39,571 bases of DNA from Sphingobacteriales bacterium (GTDB lineage: Bacteria > Bacteroidota > Bacteroidia > Sphingobacteriales > Sphingobacteriaceae). The stretch spans positions 1 to 39,571 of the forward strand of contig JAAFJW010000010.1 of NCBI GenBank assembly GCA_013298995.1, given 5' to 3'. Position numbers and translations under genes: made by a program. Below are positions 1 to 9,801 of the stretch, piece by piece. Below the pieces are notes generated by a model. That model had not been told where the DNA came from and did not search any database. It saw only the letters and a list, made by a program, of their open reading frames with translations. Position 1 is the stretch's first letter, and every line of letters starts with the position of its first letter.

Positions 1-1
1 T

Positions 2-352
2 ATGATAGCAGAAACTAAAAATAGCGCACCAGTTACATTAACCGATGGTGCAAAAAAAGAGATTATAAAATTAATGTCGCAGCAAGAATTAGGCGAAGAT
101 TTTGGCTTACGCCTAGGTGTAGAAGGTGGAGGTTGTTCGGGCATGAATTATATTTTAGGTTTCGACCAAATAAAAGAAGGCGATAGCTCCTACGAAATTG
201 ATAACATCAAAGTTTTTATGAACAAAGCACATGGCTTATATTTGGTGGGGATGGAAGTTGATTTTCAAAATGGCTTAAATGCCCGTGGTTTTGTATTTAA
301 AAACCCCAATGCAGCCAGCACATGCGGTTGTGGCACCAGTTTTTCGGTATAA
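2..352 (+). CDS. HesB/IscA-family iron-sulfur cluster assembly accessory protein
   Basis: GGGCSGMNY and C-terminal CGCGTSF cysteine motifs typical of A-type Fe-S carriers; ORF begins at the window edge. Confidence 0.92.
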   Translation: MIAETKNSAPVTLTDGAKKEIIKLMSQQELGEDFGLRLGVEGGGCSGMNYILGFDQIKEGDSSYEIDNIKVFMNKAHGLYLVGMEVDFQNGLNARGFVFKNPNAASTCGCGTSFSV

Positions 353-570
353 GGTTTAGATAAAATTGGCCGCTATATAACGTAAACTTTTGTGTTATTG
401 TAAAAATGATGTGTTATGGTTTATGTGTTAGGCTTGTGCTGGCATATAAGTTATGAACTAAACTTTCGGAGTTGAATATTGGTATTTTAAATGCCTATTT
501 TCTGTCTAAAGCATTCGATTTAATATTGTATTTGCACTTTTTATATAAATCCATAAAATTTATAGGCCCA

Positions 571-657
571 AATTGGTGTATTGGTGGCTATTAAATTACG
601 AGGCTAAAAATAAATAAAGGCAAAGCCTTTATTTATTTGCCACGAATTTACGAATTT
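571..657. repeat. Imperfect palindromic dispersed repeat with an inner perfect 14-bp hairpin (608-621/625-638, loop AAA)
   Basis: AATTGGTGTATTGGTGGC at the left, GCCACGAATTTACGAATT at the right; a related copy lies at 15789-15863. Confidence 0.65.
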
Positions 658-770
658 TGCTGGCAAAAAAAAATCTAATAAGCCTTTTTACCGCAAAGCT
701 AGCTGTATAAAAATACGCTGCAAGGTAAACCCGCATTAAAAAGCACCACCCTGCGTACCTAAACCCGACA

Positions 771-908
771 GCCTGCCTGCGCAGGAGGTTGCGGATACCT
801 GCCTACCTGCGGTAAGCAGGCAGGCCGGCCTTGCGCCTAAGGCCTGTGGGCGTACCTGCCGGCCAGCAGGCGGGTGAGCGGACTTGCCTGCTTACCGCAG
901 GTAGGCAT
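771..908. repeat. GC-rich palindromic repeat block (REP-like) with 23-bp perfect inverted arms 800-822 / 885-907
   Basis: tgcctacctgcggtaagcaggca versus tgcctgcttaccgcaggtaggca; strong GC contrast with the AT-rich flanks. Confidence 0.75.
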
Positions 909-1128
909 GTGATGAAATGCTAGCCTTGGTTTTCCAAAATATTTTTATAAAATTATGTACTTGTATCGATTTTGTAAATAGCTGGTTGTAAAAATGGCAT
1001 TAAGTTTTGATTAACCTATTTATTAGCTACGAAACTTTAGATATGAATAATAATTTTGAACCAGCATTTATTCTAAAATAATCACTCAATTTTTCGTTAT
1101 TTGTAAACATATAAAACACACATTTTTT

Positions 1129-2736
1129 ATGAAAAAATTATTCGGCATTCCTTTATTATTTATAGCAATTACCAGCCTAGCCCAAAAACCTATTTTTACA
1201 AGGGCCAAGGTAAATGCAGTAACCGTTTACAATTACTCGGCCCAAATAGAACAAACCGCAACGCTAAACCTACCCAAAGGTGCTAGCGAAATTGTGGTAA
1301 AAAACGTAGCCGATTATTTGAACGAAAACACAGTTCAAATTGGTGTAGCACCATCATTAACGGTATTATCGGTACAGTTTACCAGTAATTATGTTTCGGA
1401 ATTTGAGCCCGACGATAACAATCCCACCATAAAAAAAGTAAGAGATAGCATTGCTTTTTATACCAAAAGTTTAAACAAACTAGAAATCGAAAAAACATCG
1501 TTAAGTAAAACCATCGAAATATTGGATAAAAACCAGCAAGTGTATGGGCAAAATTCGGGCTTAAATTTTGCCGAACTTGTTAAATTAATTGATTATTACA
1601 AAGCAAAACGTAGCGAAATGAATATACAAATAGCCGCTATTGACGAAAAAAGTATTGTAATAAACCAAGCCCTTAAAAAATTAAATACCAAGCTGGAAAT
1701 GGGCACCAAAAACGAGGAAAAAGCATCAAACGGAAAATTAATTATACAGGTAATGAACGATTTGCCTGGCAAAACCGACCTCGCCATTAGCTACTTAACC
1801 AGTAATGCAAGCTGGCAGCCATTTTACGATATGCGGGCTAGCAATATTACACAACCTATAGCTTTAATGTACAAAGCACAAGTTACCCAAAGCACAGGTA
1901 TAGATTGGGTGCAAGCAAAACTTAGCCTATCGAGCGGAAATCCTACCCAAAATAATACCGAGCCTGTGCTACAGCCTTGGGTACTACAATACAGCGTACC
2001 TATTGCCCAATACGATAAAAAACGAGCCAGCTACGCCATGGAAGATGCTGCCCCTGTGCCACTATTAAGCGCAAAGGTAAGTGCTTTGGCGGTATCAAAC
2101 ACCAATGCAACGCTTAGCGAAAACCAACTAAATATTTCGTTTGATATACCAATGCCTTACACCATATTATCGAACGGAAAAGCACACAGCGTAGCTTTAA
2201 AAGAAATAAAATTACCTGCTACTTACCAGTATTATGCGGCACCCAGAGCCGAAAACGAGGCTTTTTTAATAGCACAAATTACCAATTATGCCAATTATAA
2301 CTTACTAAATGGCGAAGCCAACATAATTTTTGAAGGCATGTATGTAGGCAAAACCAATGTAAACCCCAGCGCAACATCCGATACTTTGAAACTAAGCCTA
2401 GGGCGTGATAAAAAAATAGCCATAACCCGTGAAAAAGTGCTGGATAAATCGGGTATAAAATTTTTATCAGCCAAAAAAGAACAAATTTTTACTTACGATA
2501 TTACCCTACGCAACAATAAAAAAGAAAGCATACAATTGTTACTAACCGACCAATATCCATTAAGCAACGATAAAGAAATTGAAATAGAATTGCTACAAAG
2601 CGATAAGGCCGAAAATAATACCGAAACAGGTAAATTAACGTGGCTATTAAACCTAAAACCTAGCGAAACTAAAAAAATAAGGTTTAGCTATAAAGTAAAA
2701 TACGCTAAAGATAAGGTGATTAGTAATTTGTATTAG
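1129..2736 (+). CDS. DUF4139/DUF4140 domain protein (mucoidy inhibitor MuiA-like), secreted
   Basis: Signal peptide; N-terminal VNAVTVYNYSAQIEQTATLNLPKGASEIVVKNV (DUF4140-like), central coiled segment, C-terminal DUF4139-like beta domain. Confidence 0.82.
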   Translation: MKKLFGIPLLFIAITSLAQKPIFTRAKVNAVTVYNYSAQIEQTATLNLPKGASEIVVKNVADYLNENTVQIGVAPSLTVLSVQFTSNYVSEFEPDDNNPTIKKVRDSIAFYTKSLNKLEIEKTSLSKTIEILDKNQQVYGQNSGLNFAELVKLIDYYKAKRSEMNIQIAAIDEKSIVINQALKKLNTKLEMGTKNEEKASNGKLIIQVMNDLPGKTDLAISYLTSNASWQPFYDMRASNITQPIALMYKAQVTQSTGIDWVQAKLSLSSGNPTQNNTEPVLQPWVLQYSVPIAQYDKKRASYAMEDAAPVPLLSAKVSALAVSNTNATLSENQLNISFDIPMPYTILSNGKAHSVALKEIKLPATYQYYAAPRAENEAFLIAQITNYANYNLLNGEANIIFEGMYVGKTNVNPSATSDTLKLSLGRDKKIAITREKVLDKSGIKFLSAKKEQIFTYDITLRNNKKESIQLLLTDQYPLSNDKEIEIELLQSDKAENNTETGKLTWLLNLKPSETKKIRFSYKVKYAKDKVISNLY

Positions 2737-2879
2737 TTGTAAAGTTTTACAAAGTTGATGATGGCTTTTACCTGCCCTGTTTTTGGTTGGTTTGATTTAT
2801 GATTTTATGAACAAAGTAAATAGATGTTACAAATATTGAGATATACAATTTGTAGCAGATAATAAAGCGGAGCTTTTTA

Positions 2880-3485
2880 TTAAAAATCGTCTTCAAATAT
2901 TTTCTCAATCGGAAAATTCAATTCCGGGAAACGTAAACTAGTTATGGTTTCGCCCTCAATACAGGGTTTTAAACCAATATAGGTATCGCCTTGCAAGGTA
3001 TAAACATAAATTACTTTTTCGGCTGGTTCTACAATCCAATATTCGGGTATTAGGTTTTCCTCATACAATCTAAACTTAATGCCCATTTCTTTTTTTGAAT
3101 TTCCTGGCGATAAAATTTCAATAACCAAATCGGGCGAACCAATACAACCTCTATCATCAAGTTTTGTGCGGTCGCAAATTACACACAAATCGGGTTGTAC
3201 CACAGAAAAAACAGTATTGTCGTCGGTAGATTTTTGATAATTGATTAGCCGTACATCAAAAGGGGCATAGTACAAGCCACACGGATGATCTATAAAATAA
3301 CGATCTAAATAGCGGTACAAAACCCCTGATGCAACCTGATGTCGCCTAGATGGTGCGGGGCTCATGGCAAAAATTTTACCTTTTATAAGTTCTACACGCT
3401 CTTTAAATTGCCATAACAAATAATCGGCATAAGAGTACGTTCCGTTGGGGTCCAGTTGGTTAATATTGGTAATTGCTGCACTCAT
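2880..3485 (-). CDS. Uma2 family (DUF820, PD-(D/E)XK-like) putative endonuclease, copy 1
   Basis: ELIKGKIFAMSPAPSRRHQ, VVQPDLCVICD, PDLVIEILSPGNSKKEM and YWIVEP motifs. Confidence 0.88.
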   Translation of the reverse strand: MSAAITNINQLDPNGTYSYADYLLWQFKERVELIKGKIFAMSPAPSRRHQVASGVLYRYLDRYFIDHPCGLYYAPFDVRLINYQKSTDDNTVFSVVQPDLCVICDRTKLDDRGCIGSPDLVIEILSPGNSKKEMGIKFRLYEENLIPEYWIVEPAEKVIYVYTLQGDTYIGLKPCIEGETITSLRFPELNFPIEKIFEDDF

Positions 3486-3499
3486 TTCAAAAAATTTAA

Positions 3500-4105
3500 T
3501 TAAAAATCGTCTTCAAATATTTTCTCTATCGGAAAATTCAATTCCGGGAAACGTAAACTAGTTATGGTTTCGCCTTCAATACAGGGTTTTAAACCAATAT
3601 AGGTATCGCCTTGCAAGGTATAAACATAAATTACTTTTTCGGCGGGTTCTACAATCCAATATTCGGGTATTAAGTTTTCCTCATACAATCTAAACTTAAC
3701 GCCCATTTCTTTTTTTGAATTCCCTGGCGATAAAATTTCAATAACCAAATCGGGCGAACCAATACAACCTCTATCATCAAGTTTTGTGCGGTCGCAAATT
3801 ACACACAAATCGGGTTGTACCACAGAAAAAACAGTATTATCATCGGTAGATTTTTGAAAGTTGATTAGCCGTACATCAAAAGGAGCAAAATACAATCCAC
3901 ACGGGTGATGAGCAAAATGCTGCTTTAAAAAAGTATACAAAACCCCAGCTGCTACCTGATGTCGCCTAGATGGTGCGGGGCTCATGGCAAAAATTTTACC
4001 TTTTATAAGTTCTACACGCTCTTTAAATTGCCATAACAAATAATCAGCATAAGAGTACGTTCCGTTGGGGTCCAGTTGGTTAATATTTGTAATTGCTGTA
4101 CTCAT
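3500..4105 (-). CDS. Uma2 family putative endonuclease, copy 2
   Basis: Near-identical to the flanking copies; exact 620-bp spacing. Confidence 0.88.
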   Translation of the reverse strand: MSTAITNINQLDPNGTYSYADYLLWQFKERVELIKGKIFAMSPAPSRRHQVAAGVLYTFLKQHFAHHPCGLYFAPFDVRLINFQKSTDDNTVFSVVQPDLCVICDRTKLDDRGCIGSPDLVIEILSPGNSKKEMGVKFRLYEENLIPEYWIVEPAEKVIYVYTLQGDTYIGLKPCIEGETITSLRFPELNFPIEKIFEDDF

Positions 4106-4119
4106 TTCAAAAAATTTAA

Positions 4120-4725
4120 TTAAAAATCGTCTTCAAATATTTTCTCTATCGGAAAATTCAATTCCGGGAAACGTAAACTAGTTATGGTTTCTCCTTCAAT
4201 ACAGGGTTTTAAACCAATATAGGTATCGCCTTGCAAGGTATAAACATATATTGCGTTTTCGGCTGGTTCTACAATCCAATATTCGGGTATTAAGTTTTCC
4301 TCATACAATCTAAACTTAACGCCCATTTCTTTTTTTGAATTCCCTGGCGATAAAATTTCAATAACCAAATCGGGCGAACCAATACAACCTCTATCATCAA
4401 GTTTTGTGCGGTCGCAAATTACACACAAATCGGGTTGTACCACAGAAAAAACAGTATTATCATCGGTAGATTTTTGATAATTGATTAGCCGTACATCAAA
4501 AGGGGCATCGTAAAGTCCGCAAAGATGGTTTTCAAAGAATCTATCTAGCAAGCGGTTTAATTTGCGTGAAACAACCTGATGTCGCCTAGATGGTGCGGGG
4601 CTCATGGCAAAAATTTTACCTTTTATAAGTTCTACACGCTCTTTAAATTGCCATAACAAATAATCGGCATAAGAGTACGTTCCGTTGGGATCCAGTTGGT
4701 TAATATTGGTAATTGCTGTACTCAT
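4120..4725 (-). CDS. Uma2 family putative endonuclease, copy 3 (promoter-proximal)
   Basis: Near-identical to copies 1 and 2; first gene of the array in transcription order. Confidence 0.88.
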   Translation of the reverse strand: MSTAITNINQLDPNGTYSYADYLLWQFKERVELIKGKIFAMSPAPSRRHQVVSRKLNRLLDRFFENHLCGLYDAPFDVRLINYQKSTDDNTVFSVVQPDLCVICDRTKLDDRGCIGSPDLVIEILSPGNSKKEMGVKFRLYEENLIPEYWIVEPAENAIYVYTLQGDTYIGLKPCIEGETITSLRFPELNFPIEKIFEDDF

Positions 4726-4742
4726 TTCAAAAAAATTTAACT

Positions 4743-4750
4743 CAAAAATA
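4743..4750 (-). promoter_or_regulatory. Bacteroidota-type -7 box (TATTTTTG) for the Uma2 array
   Basis: Matches TAnnTTTG upstream of copy 3; only 14-bp spacers separate the other copies. Confidence 0.4.
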
Positions 4751-5013
4751 CAAAAAAAATAAAAGTAATGGTTTAGTTTAACATTTAGCCATGTTTATAA
4801 ACTAACATCAAAGCAAATAGTTGTGCTTTAATACCTACTTAATTGTTAAATATTCTAATAATTTGATTAAAATTTAAAATTAAAGTACTATAGATAAAAT
4901 AAATTAGACTCATTTATATTTATTACATGTTAATTTACTGTTATTAAATGTAGTATGCTCTAAAATTTATTAATAAAAACATTAATTTTGAATGTTTACT
5001 ACAATATCATAAT

Positions 5014-8000
5014 ATGATACTTAAATCTTTACCAAATACATTATCTAAATTATTTATTTTAAACACATTAACTAAATGGCGTTTAGCAATTTTACTATTT
5101 GGCTGTTTAATTTTAATTTCTAATGTTTCGTTTTCGCAATCTATATTTACCAATCCCATTACAGGTACCAACCCCAGCAGTGCCAACCCATATACTGCTG
5201 GGCAAGTACTAGATGCTAACTTAGACGCAGCAAACACCAATATAGGTTATGGCAGCGGTTTAACAAGCCAAGCAACCAACGATAGATACAATTTAAAAGC
5301 TTGGCCAACTGCTGATTTAGCAGCAAATGACTATATAGAGTTTAAACTCACTCCTAGCAGCACATTTGAAATAAACTTTACCAGTTTGGTTTACACAGGC
5401 TCTGTTTCTACAAATGGTCCATCAAGTTTGGTTTTACGTTCAAGTGTTGATAATTTCACAAACGATATCAGTACTTTAAACCCTACAGGTGCCACCATTA
5501 GTTTAACAGATGCTGCGTTTCAAAACATTAACACCGAAATAATTTTTAGAATTTACGGTTTTTATGCAACAAGTGCAACCGGAACTTATTCTATAAACAA
5601 TTTTACTTTTAATGGTACGGTTATACCAGCAATTCCTATTCTACCTGTTATTACAAGTAGTTTAACTGCCCTAAATGGCGTTGTAAACAACCCGATGAGT
5701 GTTTTTCCGGCCAATATTTATACCATAATGGCAAATAATTTTCCTACAGGCTTTAATGCAACAGGCTTACCTCCGGGTTTAAATATCAATTCCAGTACGG
5801 GTGCAATTACAGGTGTACCTACAACTTTTGGTACGTATAATGTAAGTATCAGTGCAAGCAATGCTGCAGGTACCGATACCAAAATTTTACAAATTATAAT
5901 TGGTGTTGAAGGCTGTAATACAGTAACCAACAACACAGTATATTGGAATTTTGATAACGGTGATGCAAACTTATTTAGCACTAGTCCTAACCCAATTTTA
6001 AATTTACCAAACAATAGCATATCGGCCATTACACTAGGAAATGGACATAGTACAAATGCTGCATTTAATGCCCCATCTCTATCAACTACATCTCCAAGTA
6101 ATACATATAGTGGCTTTAGTGCTAATAATAATATTATGGCGAGTTGTAAGCTTGGTGTTTTAGATATAAATACATCAACTTATTTCCAGTTTACGCTTAC
6201 GCCTGTAGCTGGTTTTAATAGCCGCCTTAGCGGTATTGAGTTTGGCTACAGAAGTACAGGTACTGGGCCAGCAAATTATAGCCTAAGAAGCAGTGCCGAT
6301 AATTATGCAAGTGATATTTCAACCGGCAGTTTAAATGTTACAGGTACTGCAACATGGTCTAAAATAACAGTTCCTAGTTTTGGTACACTACCTACAGAAG
6401 CCAACCCTGTTACTTACCGTATTTACGGATTTGGCGGTACAGGTACACCACCGCCAGTTGGTACACCGTCTGCTAATTGGCGAGTTGATGATGTAAAAAT
6501 TACCTTAGATGTAATTACCACTGCTCCTATTAAATATACTGTAACCAGCAGCGCAACAAGTTACTGTGCAGGTGGCACAGGTGTAAACGTAGGCTTAAGC
6601 AATTCACAAATAGGTATAAATTATCAACTGGTATTAAATGGCACTACAAATATTGGCACTCCAATAGCTGGTACAGGTAGTAGCATTAATTTTGGTTTGC
6701 AAACCGCTGCAGGCAATTATTCTGTAGATGCTTACCGAAACGCTACCAATTGTTTTTCTGATATGTTAAATAATGTAACAATTACTATCGACCCTGTAAA
6801 CACCTGGACAGGCAGCCTAAGCACCGCTTGGGAAACACCTGGTAATTGGGCTTGTGGCACAGTACCCAATGCAAGCACCACACAAATTAATATCCCTAGC
6901 GCCCCAGCTAATCAGCCTGTTTTAAATAGCAATGTTTTAATTTCAGGGATTTTAAATTTACAAAATACGGGCTCAACCCTTAGCATCAACGGCAATACCT
7001 TAACCTTAAATAACACCATTATTGGTAGCGGTAGCTTAATAGGTTCGGCCACATCAAACCTAGTTGTAGATAACGAAACTGGGGCAGCCTTTAACCTAAA
7101 CTTTAACCAAACTAGCGCAAGCAACCGCACCTTAAATAATTATACCCAAAACCGCAATGCTACCGTAACCCTTAGTAGCCCACTATGGATAAACGGCGTA
7201 GTAAATAATACCAGCAATACTGGCGTATTGGCATCGGGTACTGGTGCAGGCAACCTTACCTTGCTATGTACAGCAAGCAAGGTATCGGGCATAGCGTACT
7301 TAAATGCAGGTGCCGATGTTAGTGGCAATATAAACGTACAATCATACTTTACAGGTGGCCCGCAAGCAACCAAACGTGGCACCCGCATGATAGCCTTCCC
7401 CGTAAGGGATAACCAAGCATCGCCTAAGTATATTTTTGAGCAAATAAAAAGCCAAATGTTTTTTACTGGCCCAGGCAATACAGCCAATAATTTCGACCTA
7501 GGCGGTGCCGACCGCCCCAATGCCACTACCATGGTTACCCAAGATGAGTATAAACCACAAGCCGTTTACGCCTTTACCCCTATTGGCAACCTGCTTACAC
7601 GTACCATACCCGCTACCGCTTATTTCTTTTTTTACCGTGGCGATAGAACCACCAATGTTTTTAACAAACTTAACCAGCCTTTTGCCGACCCCGAAAATGT
7701 TACCGTTACCTATAACGGCCCTATTAATAAAGGCAATATTGATATAGGCGTTACCAACACCGCCAACGTGGGCGATAATTATAACGGTATATGCGCCATA
7801 GGCAACCCCTACCCTTCTATTATTGATTTTGATGCTTTCTTGGCCGATAACACCTCAAGACTCGAAGATATTATATCCATAATAAAACCCGACCGTACAG
7901 GTCAAATTACCAAAGTAGGCAATGTAAGTACCAATAATAATTTTAACGAGCCTAATGGCTCAATATTTAATAACCCCAGTACTGGCATACGCTATGTACA

Positions 8001-9150
8001 ACCCTGCCAATCGTTTTATGTAAAAGTAAAGCCTGGGCAAAGTGGCCTAGTATCGTTTAACGAACTACACAAAACAAGCAGCATTACCACACCTGCCCGC
8101 TTGCTAGGTAGGCCTAGCTCACCCATACTTAGCCCTAGGTTAATGGTAAAAAAACAACTTTCGGTACAGCCCGAAACCCAACAAGTATTAATGATTGCCA
8201 TTAGCGATAATACCATAAACAACGAAACCGCTATAATTTTTAAAAATGGCTACCTAGCAACTTACGAAGGTGCCGATGCCCCATTATTAACCACCCCATT
8301 ATTAAACTGCGCCACCCTAAGCAGCGATGGCGTGGCTATGGCCATAAACCTAATGCCCGATGTAACTGATGTAAGCACCGTTAAATTACTGGTAAACAGC
8401 GAAACATCGCAACAAAACCTAAAATTAAACTTTAAAGGTTTAAGCCATTTTAGCAACCAAAATATGGTATTAAAAGATAAATATTTAAACAAAAGCCAGC
8501 CTTTAGATAACGTAACCAGCAATTATGTTTTTGGTATTGATAAAACTGTAGCCGCATCGTTTGGTAGCGAGCGGTTCGAACTACAAATAAGCCCCAAAGC
8601 AGTATTGGCATTACATATTACAAAATTTGAGGTTGTAGGTAAAAACAATACCGCCCTATTAAAATGGGAAGTAAGCAGCAATAAAGAAATACAAAAATTT
8701 GAAATCGAAAAATCTGATGATGGAATTAATTTTAGCAAAACAGGCGAAACATTTACCCACACCAATACACAAAATAATAGCTACACTTTCGTGGATAATT
8801 ACCCATACCCTATTACCTACTATAAAATAAAACAAGTAAATACCACAGGTAGCGATTACAGCCCAATTGCAGTATTAAACAACAGCATTAAAAACCCCAA
8901 TACCGATTACCAAATATATCCTACCAATGTTAGCGATAAGCTAAATATAAACTGCAAAAGCAATTTACCCATTATGCTTAATATCCAAATTATAAGCCTT
9001 AATGGAAATATAATACATACATACCAAGCCTCACAAGCCAGTACTTTGCAAGTATCTACACAACAATTAAAAGCTGGTATGTATATCGTAAAAATAAGCA
9101 ATGCCGAAACCAAAGAAAATTTATACATTAGCAAAATTACGAAGCGGTAA
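5014..9150 (+). CDS. Large secreted protein with putative Ig domain and T9SS type A C-terminal sorting domain
   Basis: Signal peptide; GLPPGLNINSSTGAITGVPTTFGTYNVSISASNAAG (He_PIG-like); C-terminal YQIYPTNVSDKLNI...LKAGMYIVKISNAETKENLYISKITKR. Confidence 0.88.
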   Translation: MILKSLPNTLSKLFILNTLTKWRLAILLFGCLILISNVSFSQSIFTNPITGTNPSSANPYTAGQVLDANLDAANTNIGYGSGLTSQATNDRYNLKAWPTADLAANDYIEFKLTPSSTFEINFTSLVYTGSVSTNGPSSLVLRSSVDNFTNDISTLNPTGATISLTDAAFQNINTEIIFRIYGFYATSATGTYSINNFTFNGTVIPAIPILPVITSSLTALNGVVNNPMSVFPANIYTIMANNFPTGFNATGLPPGLNINSSTGAITGVPTTFGTYNVSISASNAAGTDTKILQIIIGVEGCNTVTNNTVYWNFDNGDANLFSTSPNPILNLPNNSISAITLGNGHSTNAAFNAPSLSTTSPSNTYSGFSANNNIMASCKLGVLDINTSTYFQFTLTPVAGFNSRLSGIEFGYRSTGTGPANYSLRSSADNYASDISTGSLNVTGTATWSKITVPSFGTLPTEANPVTYRIYGFGGTGTPPPVGTPSANWRVDDVKITLDVITTAPIKYTVTSSATSYCAGGTGVNVGLSNSQIGINYQLVLNGTTNIGTPIAGTGSSINFGLQTAAGNYSVDAYRNATNCFSDMLNNVTITIDPVNTWTGSLSTAWETPGNWACGTVPNASTTQINIPSAPANQPVLNSNVLISGILNLQNTGSTLSINGNTLTLNNTIIGSGSLIGSATSNLVVDNETGAAFNLNFNQTSASNRTLNNYTQNRNATVTLSSPLWINGVVNNTSNTGVLASGTGAGNLTLLCTASKVSGIAYLNAGADVSGNINVQSYFTGGPQATKRGTRMIAFPVRDNQASPKYIFEQIKSQMFFTGPGNTANNFDLGGADRPNATTMVTQDEYKPQAVYAFTPIGNLLTRTIPATAYFFFYRGDRTTNVFNKLNQPFADPENVTVTYNGPINKGNIDIGVTNTANVGDNYNGICAIGNPYPSIIDFDAFLADNTSRLEDIISIIKPDRTGQITKVGNVSTNNNFNEPNGSIFNNPSTGIRYVQPCQSFYVKVKPGQSGLVSFNELHKTSSITTPARLLGRPSSPILSPRLMVKKQLSVQPETQQVLMIAISDNTINNETAIIFKNGYLATYEGADAPLLTTPLLNCATLSSDGVAMAINLMPDVTDVSTVKLLVNSETSQQNLKLNFKGLSHFSNQNMVLKDKYLNKSQPLDNVTSNYVFGIDKTVAASFGSERFELQISPKAVLALHITKFEVVGKNNTALLKWEVSSNKEIQKFEIEKSDDGINFSKTGETFTHTNTQNNSYTFVDNYPYPITYYKIKQVNTTGSDYSPIAVLNNSIKNPNTDYQIYPTNVSDKLNINCKSNLPIMLNIQIISLNGNIIHTYQASQASTLQVSTQQLKAGMYIVKISNAETKENLYISKITKR

Positions 9151-9189
9151 ATGAAAATCCTTAGCTATAAATAAGTTATTGTGGTATGC

Positions 9190-9318
9190 TTAACGTTTTC
9201 GGGCTTTGCGAAGGTGGCGATTTTTACCACAAATGTTGATGCGGAGAACCAAGCTTTGTTTAACCACAAATGTTTCTTCGGAGCACTGAACCGCCAATTT
9301 GCCAAGCCCGTGTTAGAG
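9190..9318. repeat. Palindromic intergenic element with internal direct repeats
   Basis: Outer arms TAACGTTTTCGGGCTTTGC / GCCAAGCCCGTGTTAG; internal direct repeats ACCACAAATGTTGATGCGGAG (9226-9245) and ACCACAAATGTTTCTTCGGAG (9263-9283). Confidence 0.6.
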
Positions 9319-9412
9319 GTAGGTGTTTTATTTATTTGAACTGAATCTTTATTTTATTAATTTTGGTATATATTTAGCTTTTTACATTAGGTCAATTAAT
9401 TAAATTTTTATT

Positions 9413-9796
9413 ATGTCTAATTTACATTTAAGAGCTGATTTAGGTTTCGGTAATGGAAAATATCACGTTGGTCTTTCATTAGTGGAGTTTGAAGAAGATA
9501 ATGTAACCATAATATACTCTCCTGCGTTAGATTTAAGTGGATATGGCTATAATTACTCTGAAGCAAAGCATTCTTTTGCTGAAGCTTTACATGAATTTTT
9601 TAGATACACTAATAATAAAAACACCTTAGATAAGGTCCTTAAAGATTTAGGTTGGAATGTTAAAGACTCTAAAAAGAAACCAAAATTTAATCCTCCAAAA
9701 GATTCCGAATTAATTGTTTTAAATCCAATGTATAATGAAATTGTAAATAACAAAAGTTATAAAGTTTCAAGAGAAGATGTTGAATTTTCTTATTAA
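9413..9796 (+). CDS. HicB-like antitoxin family protein
   Basis: Compact beta-strand N-terminus with YSPALDLSGYGYNYSEAKHSFAEALHEFF, followed 5 bp later by a HicA-like frame. Confidence 0.65.
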   Translation: MSNLHLRADLGFGNGKYHVGLSLVEFEEDNVTIIYSPALDLSGYGYNYSEAKHSFAEALHEFFRYTNNKNTLDKVLKDLGWNVKDSKKKPKFNPPKDSELIVLNPMYNEIVNNKSYKVSREDVEFSY

Positions 9797-9801
9797 ATTT
9801 T

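Noticed and set aside
3264-4575. Diversity-generating retroelement behind the Uma2 variable cassettes
   Set aside because: No reverse transcriptase or template repeat was seen in the window, and the differences are not restricted to adenine positions. Gene conversion or cassette exchange fits better.
5007-5240. 77-aa minus-strand ORF overlapping the start of the T9SS protein
   Set aside because: Antisense to the signal peptide region of a clear CDS.
7140-7532. 130-aa antisense ORF (and similar antisense ORFs inside the T9SS gene)
   Set aside because: Shadow ORF of the strongly supported plus-strand CDS; no recognisable motif.
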